A stretch of DNA of 64,000 nt from Kribbella monticola (lineage in GTDB: Bacteria > Actinomycetota > Actinomycetes > Propionibacteriales > Kribbellaceae): NCBI RefSeq assembly GCF_003261635.1, contig NZ_QFXK01000004.1, forward strand, positions 161,180-225,179. The letters are read 5' to 3'. Under the pieces are notes generated by a model. That model was not told where the DNA came from and searched no databases. It worked only from the letters and a program-made list of their open reading frames with translations. How positions within the stretch are numbered: position 1 is the stretch's first letter; the number at the start of each line of letters is the position of its first letter. This document shows positions 45,627-54,778 of this stretch, in pieces. Position numbers and translations under genes: made by a program.

Positions 45627-45800
45627 TCACCATTCATTACCGCCGGTGAACCACTCGTTGCCACCTTGGCCGGACCCCGTGAACCACTCGTTGCCACCGC
45701 CGGCGAACCACTCGTTCCCGCCCTGGAACCACTCGTTCCCGCCGGTGAACCACTCGTTGCCGCCGTGGAACCACTCGTTGCCGGTGCTCGTCTTGGACAT
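45627..45800 (-). CDS. 57-residue NEW(F)xGG repeat peptide, undescribed
   Basis: A short leader MSKTSTG is followed by seven copies of the motif Asn-Glu-Trp(-Phe), spaced mostly by x-Gly-Gly (NEWFHGG, NEWFTGG, NEWFQGG, NEWFAGGG, NEWFTGSGQGG, NEWFTGG, and a final NEW at the stop). The minus strand is favoured: GAGAGG lies 10 bases before the ATG, codons are the preferred ones (AAC GAG TGG TTC) and the stop falls exactly after the last repeat. It has no signal peptide, Cys or recognised family. Seven Trp in 57 residues is extreme. It could be a modified peptide precursor, a small adhesive or aggregating protein, or a ligand array; no maturation enzyme is nearby. Confidence 0.72.
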   Translation of the reverse strand: MSKTSTGNEWFHGGNEWFTGGNEWFQGGNEWFAGGGNEWFTGSGQGGNEWFTGGNEW

Positions 45801-45921
45801 GGTGCTGGATCCTCTCGTTTCACCCCGTGGATGGGAATACCCGCGCTGCGGGGATGACCTCGAGTGAACGGGCAGTTACTATTCTCGAATAACCGCTCAG
45901 GTCTAACTGTGTGAGGCCACC

Positions 45922-47250
45922 ATGATTCTGATCGGTCGGAGCAAGTGGGTGCCACCCCGCCAATGGAAGCTCTGGTCGTTGCCGGCTCCGGCACTGGGCT
46001 ATGTGCTCGGTGTCGATGCTGTCGCGCTCACCATCACCGCCTTGGCTGTCGCATCCACGGTCTCCGGCGACCACGCCGGAGTCCGGCCGTCCGAATGGGC
46101 TGCCTTCGCCGTGCTCGCGGTCGCGTCGGTCCTTCATCTGGAGTCTGCCCGCGGAATCGAGCGCCGACGCGAGATGGCGGCGAACACCTCGCCGTACACG
46201 AATCTCAAGAGCCTCTGGGTCTTCGCCGGGCTGCTGCTGCTTCCGCTGTCGCTCGTGGTCGCCCTGGTCGTCGTCTCGTACAGCTACTCCTGGATCCGCG
46301 TCTACGGGCGGACGATTGCCCACCGCAAGATCTTCTCGGCCTCCACCTTCGTGCTGGCCAGCGCAGGGGCAAGCGCCGTACTCCGTGCCGGTGGCCTCCT
46401 GTTCGAACCGCGCGTCCCGACCGGACTGTGGAGTCTCACCGTCGTCGTCGCCGCGATGATCACCTGGTGGCTGGTGAACTTCGCCCTGGTGATCGGGGCG
46501 ATCCTGCTGTCCGCGCCGGACGCCTCCGCCCGGGGCGCCTTGGGCGACCTGTCCGACCAGCTCGTCGTCGTGGCCGGCCTCGGACTCGGTGTCGCCGTGG
46601 GAGCCCTGCAGGCGTCGTACCCGTGGGTGGTACCGATCCTGATGGTGACGGTGCTCGCTCTGCACCGCGACCTGCTGCTGCCGCAGTTCCAGCGCGCTGC
46701 GGGGACCGACGTGAAGACCGGCCTTGCCACCCCGTCGTACTGGGCCAATGCCGTGCCGGCCGAGCTGGCTCGCGCCGAGTCGCTCCGGAGCACTGTGGGG
46801 CTGCTGATGCTCGACCTGGACCGGTTCAAGGAAATCAACGACACCTATGGCCACCCGGCCGGCGACCGCGCGCTGCGTGCGGTCGGCGAGAGCGTGCGCG
46901 CCGAAGTACGGCAGGGTGATCTCGTTGCACGCGTGGGTGGTGACGAGCTTGCCGTGCTGCTGCCGGGTGCGTCCGAGGGCGAGGTACTGGAAGTCGCTGA
47001 GCGGATCCGGGAGCGCCTGACCACGCTTACCGTGTCGGTGGACACCGCGACCGACGCGACGGCGACCATCACCGGGGTTCCGGCGTCGTTCGGTGCCGCT
47101 GTCTACCCGGATGTCGCGGGCACGATGGACCAGCTCGTGATGGCGGCCGACAACGCGCTGCTGACCGCGAAGCGGGCCGGGCGGAACAAGATCGTCTCCG
47201 CTCGCCCGAACCCGCCCGCGGTCCCCGAGAACTCGATCACCGAATCCTGA
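45922..47250 (+). CDS. Membrane diguanylate cyclase (GGDEF)
   Basis: 442 residues. An N-terminal membrane region of about seven spans (residues 25-250) is followed by a GGDEF domain (about 262-430) with DLDRFKEINDTYGHPAGDRAL and the active-site motif GGDEL. It would make cyclic di-GMP. No EAL domain and no clear RxxD inhibitory site. The gene diverges from the NEWF peptide by 121 bases, and its 3' end overlaps the quinone reductase by 14 bases tail to tail. Confidence 0.88.
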   Translation: MILIGRSKWVPPRQWKLWSLPAPALGYVLGVDAVALTITALAVASTVSGDHAGVRPSEWAAFAVLAVASVLHLESARGIERRREMAANTSPYTNLKSLWVFAGLLLLPLSLVVALVVVSYSYSWIRVYGRTIAHRKIFSASTFVLASAGASAVLRAGGLLFEPRVPTGLWSLTVVVAAMITWWLVNFALVIGAILLSAPDASARGALGDLSDQLVVVAGLGLGVAVGALQASYPWVVPILMVTVLALHRDLLLPQFQRAAGTDVKTGLATPSYWANAVPAELARAESLRSTVGLLMLDLDRFKEINDTYGHPAGDRALRAVGESVRAEVRQGDLVARVGGDELAVLLPGASEGEVLEVAERIRERLTTLTVSVDTATDATATITGVPASFGAAVYPDVAGTMDQLVMAADNALLTAKRAGRNKIVSARPNPPAVPENSITES

Positions 47251-48199
47251 GCAACGCCTTCCCCAGCACGGCGCGGTCCTCGATCGCCCGGTGGGCGTCG
47301 CCGAGCTGATCGATGGCGAAGACGCGATCGATCACCGGCACCAGGTCGCCGGCGGCAGCTCTCGTGATGACGTCGGCGCTGGAAACCGGACCACCGTCGG
47401 CCTGGACATCCATGATCCCTCGCACGGTGATCCCCCGTCGCGTCGCTTCGGCCTCGTCGTACGCCGCGAAACTTCCGCTCGGCGTACCGTGCGCCGAGAA
47501 CCAGCCGCCGTCCTGCACCGTGTCGAACGCGGCCGTGCCGTAGGCGCCGCCGGCACCGTCGAAGACGACATCGATCCCATTGGTTGCCTCGAGCACCGAC
47601 TTCTCCCAGGCCGGTGTCGTGTAGTCGACCACGATGTCGGCTCCCTGGGCCTTGGCGAGGTCGAGCTTGGCCTGACCGCGGGCAGCCGCGACGACGTGAG
47701 CTCCGGCCTTGTGGGCCACCTGGATCAGCAGCAGTCCCATCCCGCCGGCCGCCGCTGTGATCAGCACCTTCTTGCCGGCCAACTCCGGCGCAGACCTTTC
47801 CAGCATGAGCGTGGTGAGCCCGTCGTTGAGCACGGCCACCGCGGTTTCCACGGAAAGCTGCGGCGGGAGTTCCGCCAGCGAATCAACCGGTACGGCGACG
47901 CGCTCGGCGTGCGCCCCGAAGCCGGAGATCCGGCCGACGACGGTTTTGTCGATCCACCCCTCGTCGACACCTGGACCGACCGAGTGGACCCGGCCGCCCA
48001 GCGAACTACCCGGCACGTACGGCGGCGTCACGTCGAAGTACCCACCGAGATTGCCCTTTCGGATCGCGGTCTCGACCCAGATCACGTCGGTCACCTCGAC
48101 GTCGATCACGACCTCTCCCTCGCCCGCGGCCGGCTCGGGCCACTCGCGGACCTCGATCACCTCGGGTCCGCCGAACCGCGTCGCCACTGCTGCCCTCAT
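47237..48199 (-). CDS. Zinc-type alcohol dehydrogenase family, NADPH:quinone reductase-like
   Basis: 320 residues from ATG. MDR fold with GroES-like N-terminal half and Rossmann half (VLITAAAGGMGLLLIQVAHKAGAHVVAAA). The catalytic zinc ligands of alcohol dehydrogenases are absent, as in quinone oxidoreductases. Cytoplasmic NADPH-dependent reduction of a quinone or enone. No operon partner. Confidence 0.88.
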   Translation of the reverse strand: MRAAVATRFGGPEVIEVREWPEPAAGEGEVVIDVEVTDVIWVETAIRKGNLGGYFDVTPPYVPGSSLGGRVHSVGPGVDEGWIDKTVVGRISGFGAHAERVAVPVDSLAELPPQLSVETAVAVLNDGLTTLMLERSAPELAGKKVLITAAAGGMGLLLIQVAHKAGAHVVAAARGQAKLDLAKAQGADIVVDYTTPAWEKSVLEATNGIDVVFDGAGGAYGTAAFDTVQDGGWFSAHGTPSGSFAAYDEAEATRRGITVRGIMDVQADGGPVSSADVITRAAAGDLVPVIDRVFAIDQLGDAHRAIEDRAVLGKALLRIR

Positions 48200-48331
48200 C
48201 CGTGTCCACTCCTCATCGTTGCGTTGCCGTCCCCTGAAAGCCTGCAACCTCAACTTTGGTTCGGGTCAAGCCGCTCGGTGGCAGCGTGCCTGTGGATGAA
48301 GCTCAGCAAGCTGTCGGTAGGAGTGGGTACT

Positions 48332-51145
48332 GTGCGGTGGGTGGTTGAGCTTGTGTTTCTCGCGGAGGAACCGCCTCGGGTGGGGCGGTTGGCTGCGTAT
48401 GGGGACCTGGCTGCGGCGGGGTTGCCGGCGGACGGGCAGGTGGAGCTGATTCAGCTGCGCGGGGACCGGCCTCGGCGGGTGAAGGTGGCGGCTCGGCTGT
48501 TCTCGGTTCAGGAAGCGCTGGAACTCTTGACGCGGGCTGCCGGGGAGGGCGATTCGGCCAGTCACCGGGCCTGGCGAGCGGCTGCCCTGGCTGGGATCGG
48601 GTTGATCGCGCGCGGGCGGTTGGTGCCGGACAAGGGAACGACCGGGATCGGTGCGTGGCGGGTCGGGCCGTTGGATCCGGCCGATCGTGGCTGGCTCAAG
48701 AACCTTGCCGCAGCGATGCCCGCCGAGGCATTCGCAGTACCGGTGGAAGGGTCGCGGCCGCTGCGGCTGGCGGATCCGGAGCAGTTGGTTCGCGCGTTCT
48801 GGGATGCCTTGGCGGATGCGCTGGTCCGTACTCCGGCGGCAGGGGTGTCCGTGCGGGAAGGTGCCCGGCCGTTCGCTGCGGTCGAGCCGCTGGAGCTCAC
48901 CGGGCCGACCGAGTGGCTCGATGAGACGGCGTTGAGCGAAGAGGCCGGCGCTCGGTTGGTGCTGCGGATCGAGCCGCCTGAGGACGACGCCGAGTTCACC
49001 GCGGTTCTGCAGTTGCGAAGCGGCGTGGATCCGAGCCTGCTGGTGGATGTGGCCGATGTGTGGAACGCGCCGGCCGCAGTACTGGCTGCACTTGGAGAGC
49101 GAGCGGAAACCGATCTGCTGCTGGCCTTGCGACGCGGCGCGCGGGTCTGGCCGCCACTCGGCGCGGCCTTGAAGCATGCGGCGCCCGAGTCCGTGGGGAT
49201 CGACGACGAGGCGCTGGACGAACTGGCGAGCGACAGCGCCGCGTTGGACGGTGCCGGGATCGAGGTGTTGTGGCCGGCCGAATTGTTCGCTGGTGAGCTG
49301 GCGGTTCGCGGTGCTGTCGCCACTCCGACGCCGGGCGCGGTGACCGGTCCGGACTTCAGCCTCAACGATCTGCTGGCGTTCAAATGGCGGCCGACTCTGG
49401 ACGGGCAGGAGCTGACCGAGGCCGAGGTCGCCGCGTTGGCCGAGGCGAAGCGGCCGATGATCCGGATGCGCGGGCGGTGGGTGCGGATCGACCAGGAGCT
49501 CGCTCGCAAGCTGCGGCGCGGTGGATCGCGGAAGTTGACCGGGGCCGAGGCGCTCGCGGCTGCGTTGACGGGGACGATCGAGGTCGACGGCGAACTGGTC
49601 GCCTTCGACGCCGGTGGTTCGCTGAACACGATGGTGGAGAAGCTCCGAACCGCCCGTGAGCCGGAGCCGCTGGACGAACCGATCGGGCTGCGAGCGACGC
49701 TGCGCGACTACCAGAAGCGAGGTGTCGCCTGGATGGCACACCTGGCCGACCTCGGCTTCGGTGGCTGCCTCGCGGACGACATGGGTCTCGGCAAGACGAT
49801 TCAGGTGATCGCGCTGCACCTGCAGCTGAGCAAGCGAGGACGCGGACCGACGCTGGTGGTCTGCCCATCGACGCTGCTGGGGACATGGGAACGCGAGCTG
49901 GGAAAGTTCGCCCCAGAGGTGCCCACCCGGCGGTACCACGGCGCCGGGCGCAACCTCAGCGAGCTGGCGGCCGACGAAGTGGTGCTGACGACATACGGCG
50001 TGGTGCGGCAGGATCACCGGGTGCTCGGCGAGATCTTCTGGGGGCTCGCGGTCGCCGATGAGGCGCAGCATGCCAAGAACCCCTTGTCCAGAACGGCTCG
50101 TGCACTCCGGACGTTGCCTGCAGCAACGAGACTTGCATTGACCGGGACGCCGGTGGAGAACCGGTTGTCGGAGTTGTGGTCCATCCTCGACTGGGCCGCG
50201 CCGGGACTGCTCGGCACCCTGGACCGGTTCCGCCACGACATCGCCGTACCGGTCGAGCGGTACCACGACGAGGAGGCGACCGCCCGGCTCGCGCGAGTCA
50301 CCCGGCCTTTCCTGTTGCGGCGGAAGAAGACCGATCCCGGGATCGCGCCCGAGCTGCCGCCGAAGACCGAGCACGATGTCGTAGTCCCGTTGACCGCCGA
50401 GCAGGCCACGCTCTACCAGGCCGTCGCGAAGGAGACGCTGGCCAAGATCGAGGAGGCGGAGGGGATCGCGCGCCGCGGCCTGGTGCTGAGCCTGCTGACC
50501 CAGCTCAAACAGGTCTGCAACCATCCGGCGCAGTTCCTGCACGAGCCCGGTCCGCTCCCCCGCCGGTCCGGCAAGCTCGCCGCCCTCGACGAACTGCTCG
50601 ACGTCATCCTGGCCGAGGGCGAGTCGGTGCTGATCTTCAGCCAGTACGTCGAGATGTGCCGGCTGATCGAGTCGCACCTCGCGGCCCGGCAGGTCCGGAC
50701 GCTCTTCCTGCACGGCGGAATCGGGGTGCGGAAACGCGAGCAACTGGTGGAGCAGTTCCAGTCGGGTGAGGCGCAGGTGTTCCTGCTGTCGCTGAAGGCC
50801 GGCGGCGTCGGCCTGACGCTGACCAAGGCGACCCACGTCGTGCACTACGACCGCTGGTGGAACCCGGCCGTCGAGGACCAAGCGACCGACCGTGCCTACC
50901 GGATCGGACAGGACCGGCCGGTTCAGGTGCATCGGCTGATCACCGAGAACACCCTCGAGGACCGCATTTCCACGGTCATCGCGGCCAAGCGTGACCTCGC
51001 CGACGCGGTCGTCGGTTCGGGCGAGGCATGGCTGAGTGAACTGTCCGACACCGAACTGACCGAGTTGGTCGAGCTGTCGACGACCCCGGCCAAGTCAGGT
51101 GCGGCGAGCGCCTACAACCCTTCTGCTGTTGGGAAAACGGCATGA
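48332..51145 (+). CDS. SNF2-family DNA translocase/helicase
   Basis: 937 residues from a GTG that follows GGAG by 9 bases; an ATG 36 bases upstream is possible. Residues 1-450 are the bacterial SNF2-associated N-terminal region. The motor (about 465-915) has Walker A DDMGLGKT, DEAQH, LTGTPVENRLSELWS, and motif VI DRAYRIGQ. The stop overlaps the SWIM gene by 4 bases. Such pairs are widespread and unstudied in actinobacteria; a role in DNA repair or chromatin-like remodelling is inferred. Confidence 0.9.
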   Translation: MRWVVELVFLAEEPPRVGRLAAYGDLAAAGLPADGQVELIQLRGDRPRRVKVAARLFSVQEALELLTRAAGEGDSASHRAWRAAALAGIGLIARGRLVPDKGTTGIGAWRVGPLDPADRGWLKNLAAAMPAEAFAVPVEGSRPLRLADPEQLVRAFWDALADALVRTPAAGVSVREGARPFAAVEPLELTGPTEWLDETALSEEAGARLVLRIEPPEDDAEFTAVLQLRSGVDPSLLVDVADVWNAPAAVLAALGERAETDLLLALRRGARVWPPLGAALKHAAPESVGIDDEALDELASDSAALDGAGIEVLWPAELFAGELAVRGAVATPTPGAVTGPDFSLNDLLAFKWRPTLDGQELTEAEVAALAEAKRPMIRMRGRWVRIDQELARKLRRGGSRKLTGAEALAAALTGTIEVDGELVAFDAGGSLNTMVEKLRTAREPEPLDEPIGLRATLRDYQKRGVAWMAHLADLGFGGCLADDMGLGKTIQVIALHLQLSKRGRGPTLVVCPSTLLGTWERELGKFAPEVPTRRYHGAGRNLSELAADEVVLTTYGVVRQDHRVLGEIFWGLAVADEAQHAKNPLSRTARALRTLPAATRLALTGTPVENRLSELWSILDWAAPGLLGTLDRFRHDIAVPVERYHDEEATARLARVTRPFLLRRKKTDPGIAPELPPKTEHDVVVPLTAEQATLYQAVAKETLAKIEEAEGIARRGLVLSLLTQLKQVCNHPAQFLHEPGPLPRRSGKLAALDELLDVILAEGESVLIFSQYVEMCRLIESHLAARQVRTLFLHGGIGVRKREQLVEQFQSGEAQVFLLSLKAGGVGLTLTKATHVVHYDRWWNPAVEDQATDRAYRIGQDRPVQVHRLITENTLEDRISTVIAAKRDLADAVVGSGEAWLSELSDTELTELVELSTTPAKSGAASAYNPSAVGKTA

Positions 51146-52455
51146 ACGACCGTACGCCGTGGCAAGGCTGGCGCCGTTCCTCGGAGGAGAACGCGGGGCT
51201 CCCCGCCGCCAAGGGTCCCGGCAGCCGTCGGCCATTCGGGCTGACCTGGTGGGGCAAGGCCTGGGTGGACGCGCTCGTGCATCGCGCCCGGCTGGACCCA
51301 GGTCGCTTGAGTCGCGGCCGGTCCTATGCGCGACGCGGCAGCGTGCTCGAGTTGACCGTTGATCCAGGCGTGGTGAGCGCGACGGTCCAGGGCAGCCGCA
51401 CCACGCCGTACGAAGTGAACGTGCGGATCCGGGCGTTCACCGATGACGAGTGGGAAGCGGTGCTGGACGTGGTGTCCGCGCAGATCGGCCGGGTCGCGGC
51501 GTTGCTCGATGGCGAGTTGCCTCCCGAGGTCGTGGACGATGCGCAGGCGGCGGGGCTGGAGTTGCTGCCGGATGCGGGTGAGGTGAAGACCGCTTGCAAC
51601 TGCCCAGACTTCGCCGTTCCCTGCAAGCATTCGGCGGCCGTCTGCTTCTTGATCGCCGACGCACTCGACGAGGATCCGTTCGTCCTGTTGCTGCTGCGCG
51701 GACGCAAACGGGACGAGCTGATGGCGGCTCTACGGGAGCGCCGCTCTGCCGGAGGCGAGCAATTTGCGGTGAAACGCCGGCCTGTCGGCGTACCGGCGCG
51801 GGCTGCATTTGCGAAGGCGGTTGGTCCAGTGCCGTTGCCGCCGAAGCCGCTGGCGCAACCGGGGGTTCCGTCGGCCGTGCTGATGCTGGAGCCGCCGCGA
51901 CAGTCCGGGATCGACGCACAGGAGCTGGTGATGCTGGCGACGGATGCGGCGCGGCGGGCTTGGGAGCTGGCGTCGGGCGACGGCGACGGTGGATTCGGGC
52001 TGAGCTGGGAGGAGGATCTGGCGCGCCGGGCGGCTGATTTGCTGGGGACCGCGGGGCTTGCGGATCTCGCGCATCGCGCCGGCGTACCGGCTCGGGTGCT
52101 GACCAGTTGGGCGATCGCTTGGCGCGAAGGCGGAGCGGGCGGCTTCGCCGTCGCCGAGTCGACACCGTCGGCGTCAACGTCATCGGCGCCGACGTCATCG
52201 GCGCCGACGCCTTCGGCTGAGGACGCTTCGGCGTCGGTGCCTTCGGCTGAGGGCACGGTCGATCCGGCTGCGATGGCGGAGGGTCGCGAGGCGTTGGGCG
52301 CGAACGCAGTCGTCGAAGGCAATCGAGTGACAGCCGACCGGAGGCAACTCCGGCTCGGGACGGACGGCCTGTGGTACCTGTTCGGCGAGCAGTTCAACGA
52401 CTGGGTACTCCGTGGCCCGGGCGCCGCCGATCCGCACGACCTGGTCGGTCGGTGA
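51142..52455 (+). CDS. SWIM zinc-finger protein, partner of SNF2
   Basis: 437 residues. The SWIM motif CxCx6-CxH is visible as CNCPDFAVPCKHSAAV (about residues 151-166), a DNA- or protein-binding zinc site. A low-complexity Ser/Ala/Pro tract (about 340-375) sits before the C-terminal segment. The 4-base overlap with the SNF2 gene implies a complex. Confidence 0.85.
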   Translation: MNDRTPWQGWRRSSEENAGLPAAKGPGSRRPFGLTWWGKAWVDALVHRARLDPGRLSRGRSYARRGSVLELTVDPGVVSATVQGSRTTPYEVNVRIRAFTDDEWEAVLDVVSAQIGRVAALLDGELPPEVVDDAQAAGLELLPDAGEVKTACNCPDFAVPCKHSAAVCFLIADALDEDPFVLLLLRGRKRDELMAALRERRSAGGEQFAVKRRPVGVPARAAFAKAVGPVPLPPKPLAQPGVPSAVLMLEPPRQSGIDAQELVMLATDAARRAWELASGDGDGGFGLSWEEDLARRAADLLGTAGLADLAHRAGVPARVLTSWAIAWREGGAGGFAVAESTPSASTSSAPTSSAPTPSAEDASASVPSAEGTVDPAAMAEGREALGANAVVEGNRVTADRRQLRLGTDGLWYLFGEQFNDWVLRGPGAADPHDLVGR

Positions 52456-52490
52456 GCGACGACGACCTCGACCTCGCACGCAGCATGAAC

Positions 52491-52606
52491 CCGAGCCGCG
52501 CCCCGCGCCCGACGCTGACCCGAGCCGCGCCCCGCGCCCGACGCTGACCCGAGCCGCGCCCCGCGCCCGACGCTGACCCGAGCCGCGCCCCGCGCCCCGC
52601 GCCCCG
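52491..52606. repeat. 29-bp GC-rich tandem repeat
   Basis: CCGAGCCGCGCCCCGCGCCC plus GACGCTGAC repeats every 29 bases from 52491, 52520, 52549 and 52578 (the last copy degenerates into CGCGCCC runs). Located in the gap between the converging SWIM and SGNH genes; may act as a terminator or be a neutral minisatellite. Confidence 0.85.
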
Positions 52607-52630
52607 CATGAAACTGGGCCGCGCCCCGGG

Positions 52631-53647
52631 TCAGGGTCGGGTGAGGTCCGTATGGGTTTCCAGGGCCTCGATCAGGCGGGCGGCGAGTTTGGCGTGTCCG
52701 GCGACGGAAGGATGCAGGCCGTCGGTGCAGTCGTCCGGCGTGATCCAGCCGTCGGTGCCGACGTAGACGATGTCGTCGTCGCCGGACAGCTTCACCGCGG
52801 TCTCGATCGCCTCCGCGTGCCTGCCACTGAAGGGGCTGAGGGCAACGAGTTTGGCCGACCCGTACGCCGAGCGCACGCGGGCGAGGTATTCGCCGTACTG
52901 GTCAGCCGTCAGCGTCTCGTCGTTCACGCCCAGATTGAGCACGACCACCTGCGGCTGCTCGATCCGCTCGGCCGGCGAGCCCGCGAAATTCCAGCCGAAC
53001 GACTCCAGCCCGTTCGGCACCTCCCCGTTGCCGACGCGAGCGATGCCCTGGCTGCCGAAACCGACCTGGTACGCCGTTGCGCCGAACGCCCGCGCGGTCA
53101 GATACGCGTACGACTTGCTGCCGTCGGCGCCGGCGGACTCCGGATCGGCACTGAGCGCACGGACGCCCTGAGTGATCGAGTCGCCGTAGAACTCCAGCCG
53201 CGGTCCGGCCGGGCGACCGATCAGCCGCAGCCGGCTGTTGACGTCGAGCACCAGGCCGGCGAACACGACCGCGCACTCGAACGGCGGATTCCAGCGATTG
53301 ACGAACTCGTTGACGTCCTTCACCACGACCTCGACGGTGTGCCGCCCGGTCTCGGCAGTCAGCTCGATCACCGGCCGCTCGATCAGGTGCAGTTCCGGCT
53401 CGGCGTCGTCGAGCGAAATCCACAGATGCGGTGCGACGGTCAGACCATCGGTGTCGAAGAGCAGCTGCACCCGCTCGCCGGCGAAGGAGAAGCTGATCCG
53501 CGATCCGGAATTGACAGTGATCGCGAGCCCGGGCTGCTGCGCCCATTGCCCCTCGAGGACGATCCGTGGGTCGCTGGGGGCGACTACCTCACCCGGTTCG
53601 AAGTCGTTCACGGGACACCATTCTGCCGGGCTCGCGAAACCAGGCAT
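52631..53647 (-). CDS. SGNH/GDSL esterase, carbohydrate-esterase 2-like
   Basis: 338 residues from the ATG that overlaps the SpoU stop by one base (TGATG). An N-terminal beta-sandwich (about 15-155) and a C-terminal SGNH hydrolase: block I FYGDSITQG, block III LGVND, block V DGLHPS. The two-domain order resembles CE2 deacetylases of plant or microbial polysaccharides. No signal peptide seen, so the substrate is uncertain. Confidence 0.85.
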   Translation of the reverse strand: MPGFASPAEWCPVNDFEPGEVVAPSDPRIVLEGQWAQQPGLAITVNSGSRISFSFAGERVQLLFDTDGLTVAPHLWISLDDAEPELHLIERPVIELTAETGRHTVEVVVKDVNEFVNRWNPPFECAVVFAGLVLDVNSRLRLIGRPAGPRLEFYGDSITQGVRALSADPESAGADGSKSYAYLTARAFGATAYQVGFGSQGIARVGNGEVPNGLESFGWNFAGSPAERIEQPQVVVLNLGVNDETLTADQYGEYLARVRSAYGSAKLVALSPFSGRHAEAIETAVKLSGDDDIVYVGTDGWITPDDCTDGLHPSVAGHAKLAARLIEALETHTDLTRP

Positions 53648-54450
53648 CACCACCCGTCCTTGTGCGCCCGCGCCTCGAACAGCAGGATCCCCGCGGAGAG
53701 CGCGACATTGAGTGAGTCGGCCTGACCGAGCATCGGTATCGAAACCGCCCCGAAGCCCTGCTCGTGCCAATGCCTGGACAGCCCACCACCTTCCGAGCCG
53801 ACCACGAACGCCGTCGGCTTCCCCCTGTACTGCGGTACGCGGTAGCTCCCCGTCGCGCTCGGATCGGCCAGGTGAACCTCGACTCCACGCTCTCGAAGCC
53901 ACGTCGCTGCGGCGGGAATGTCGTCGAACTCGAGTACGGGCGTACTCAGCACGAGACCGCGACTGGCGGCGTACACGCCCGGATGACTGCGTCGCGCCCG
54001 CCTGCTGGTGAGAACGAGGCAGTCGGCGCGGGCGGCGTCGACGGTACGAATCAGGGTGCCGAGATTGCCGGCGTACTCGACACCGTCTGCGACCAGGACC
54101 AGCGACGACTCGTCGAAGCGGAAATCCGTCGGTTGCCAGACCGGGAGGCGGGCGATCGAGATGAGGCCGTCCGACTTGTTCTTGCGGGTGACTCGGGCGT
54201 AGAGCTTCGGGGAGATACGGAAGACCTCGGCGGCCCGCGTCGCTACTTGTTCTGCGATGCCTGTCTCGGCTGCTTCAGGGCAGTAGAAGAAGGCGTCGAT
54301 GGCGGTTGGGGTGGTGAGGAGCTGCGTGTGCTCCCAGCTGCCCTCGACCAGGATGCGGCCGGGAACGGAATCCTTGCGGACGGCGAGCAGCTCGCGGTAC
54401 TGCGGGTGCTGAGCGCCGATCGGCAAGGCGTCGAGACGTGACGGTGCCAT
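53647..54450 (-). CDS. SpoU/TrmH-family RNA 2'-O-methyltransferase, TsnR-like
   Basis: 267 residues. N-terminal RNA-binding domain (about 1-100, with ILVEGSWEH) and the trefoil-knot SPOUT domain: motif 1 NLGTLIRTVDAARAD, motif 2 VGSEGGGLS and motif 3 IPMLGQADSLNVALSAGILLFE. The N-terminal layout is like thiostrepton-resistance methyltransferases. Target is probably rRNA or tRNA. Confidence 0.85.
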   Translation of the reverse strand: MAPSRLDALPIGAQHPQYRELLAVRKDSVPGRILVEGSWEHTQLLTTPTAIDAFFYCPEAAETGIAEQVATRAAEVFRISPKLYARVTRKNKSDGLISIARLPVWQPTDFRFDESSLVLVADGVEYAGNLGTLIRTVDAARADCLVLTSRRARRSHPGVYAASRGLVLSTPVLEFDDIPAAATWLRERGVEVHLADPSATGSYRVPQYRGKPTAFVVGSEGGGLSRHWHEQGFGAVSIPMLGQADSLNVALSAGILLFEARAHKDGW

Positions 54451-54778
54451 GCTGTGACTCCGGTGAATGAGAACAGCAAGCTGTCCGGGGGCGACCGCCT
54501 CGCAATGAGGGTCGCCCGCACCGGGCACAGCTGCTGGGGGTCGGCTAGAGCGTTTGGGGACGCACTAGCCGAGCAGTCTCATCATGCTTCGGATGGTAGA
54601 GAGTGGTTCACGTGGCGTCATCTGATTTTGGGCTGGGCGGGAGTTGTCCACAGGCGGCCGAGCGCCGGTTTCCGATCTGTCCGCCCGGGTCGATAAAGTC
54701 CGGGTCTGGTCATCGGTCTGGTTGACGGGCTTCATCGGCCCGGGTGACAGACCGGTCGACCGCACGGGAGGAGTGACG
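54451..54778. other. Promoter region of the SMC-like locus
   Basis: 328 bases with no convincing gene. It separates the SpoU gene from the kleisin-like gene and holds the conserved element at 54688-54701. GGGAGGAG lies 5 bases before the ATG at 54779. Confidence 0.55.
54688..54701 (+). promoter_or_regulatory. Shared element GGTCGATAAAGTCC, copy 1
   Basis: Identical 14 bases occur at 59171-59184. Each is followed by TCTG(G/A)TCA after 3 or 4 bases and begins 91 or 89 bases before the start codon of the kleisin-like and SMC-like genes. The GATAAAGT core looks like a promoter -10 or a regulator site. Confidence 0.65.

Noticed and set aside
45436..45867. Plus-strand protein of about 143 residues rich in NHSLPP repeats
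   Set aside because: It is the other strand of the NEWF peptide repeats and overlaps the end of the MFS gene in another frame; the minus strand has the ribosome site and the natural stop.
48266..50932. Long minus-strand open frame of about 890 codons
   Set aside because: It is the antisense shadow of the SNF2 gene, rich in Arg/Gln/Pro with no domain.
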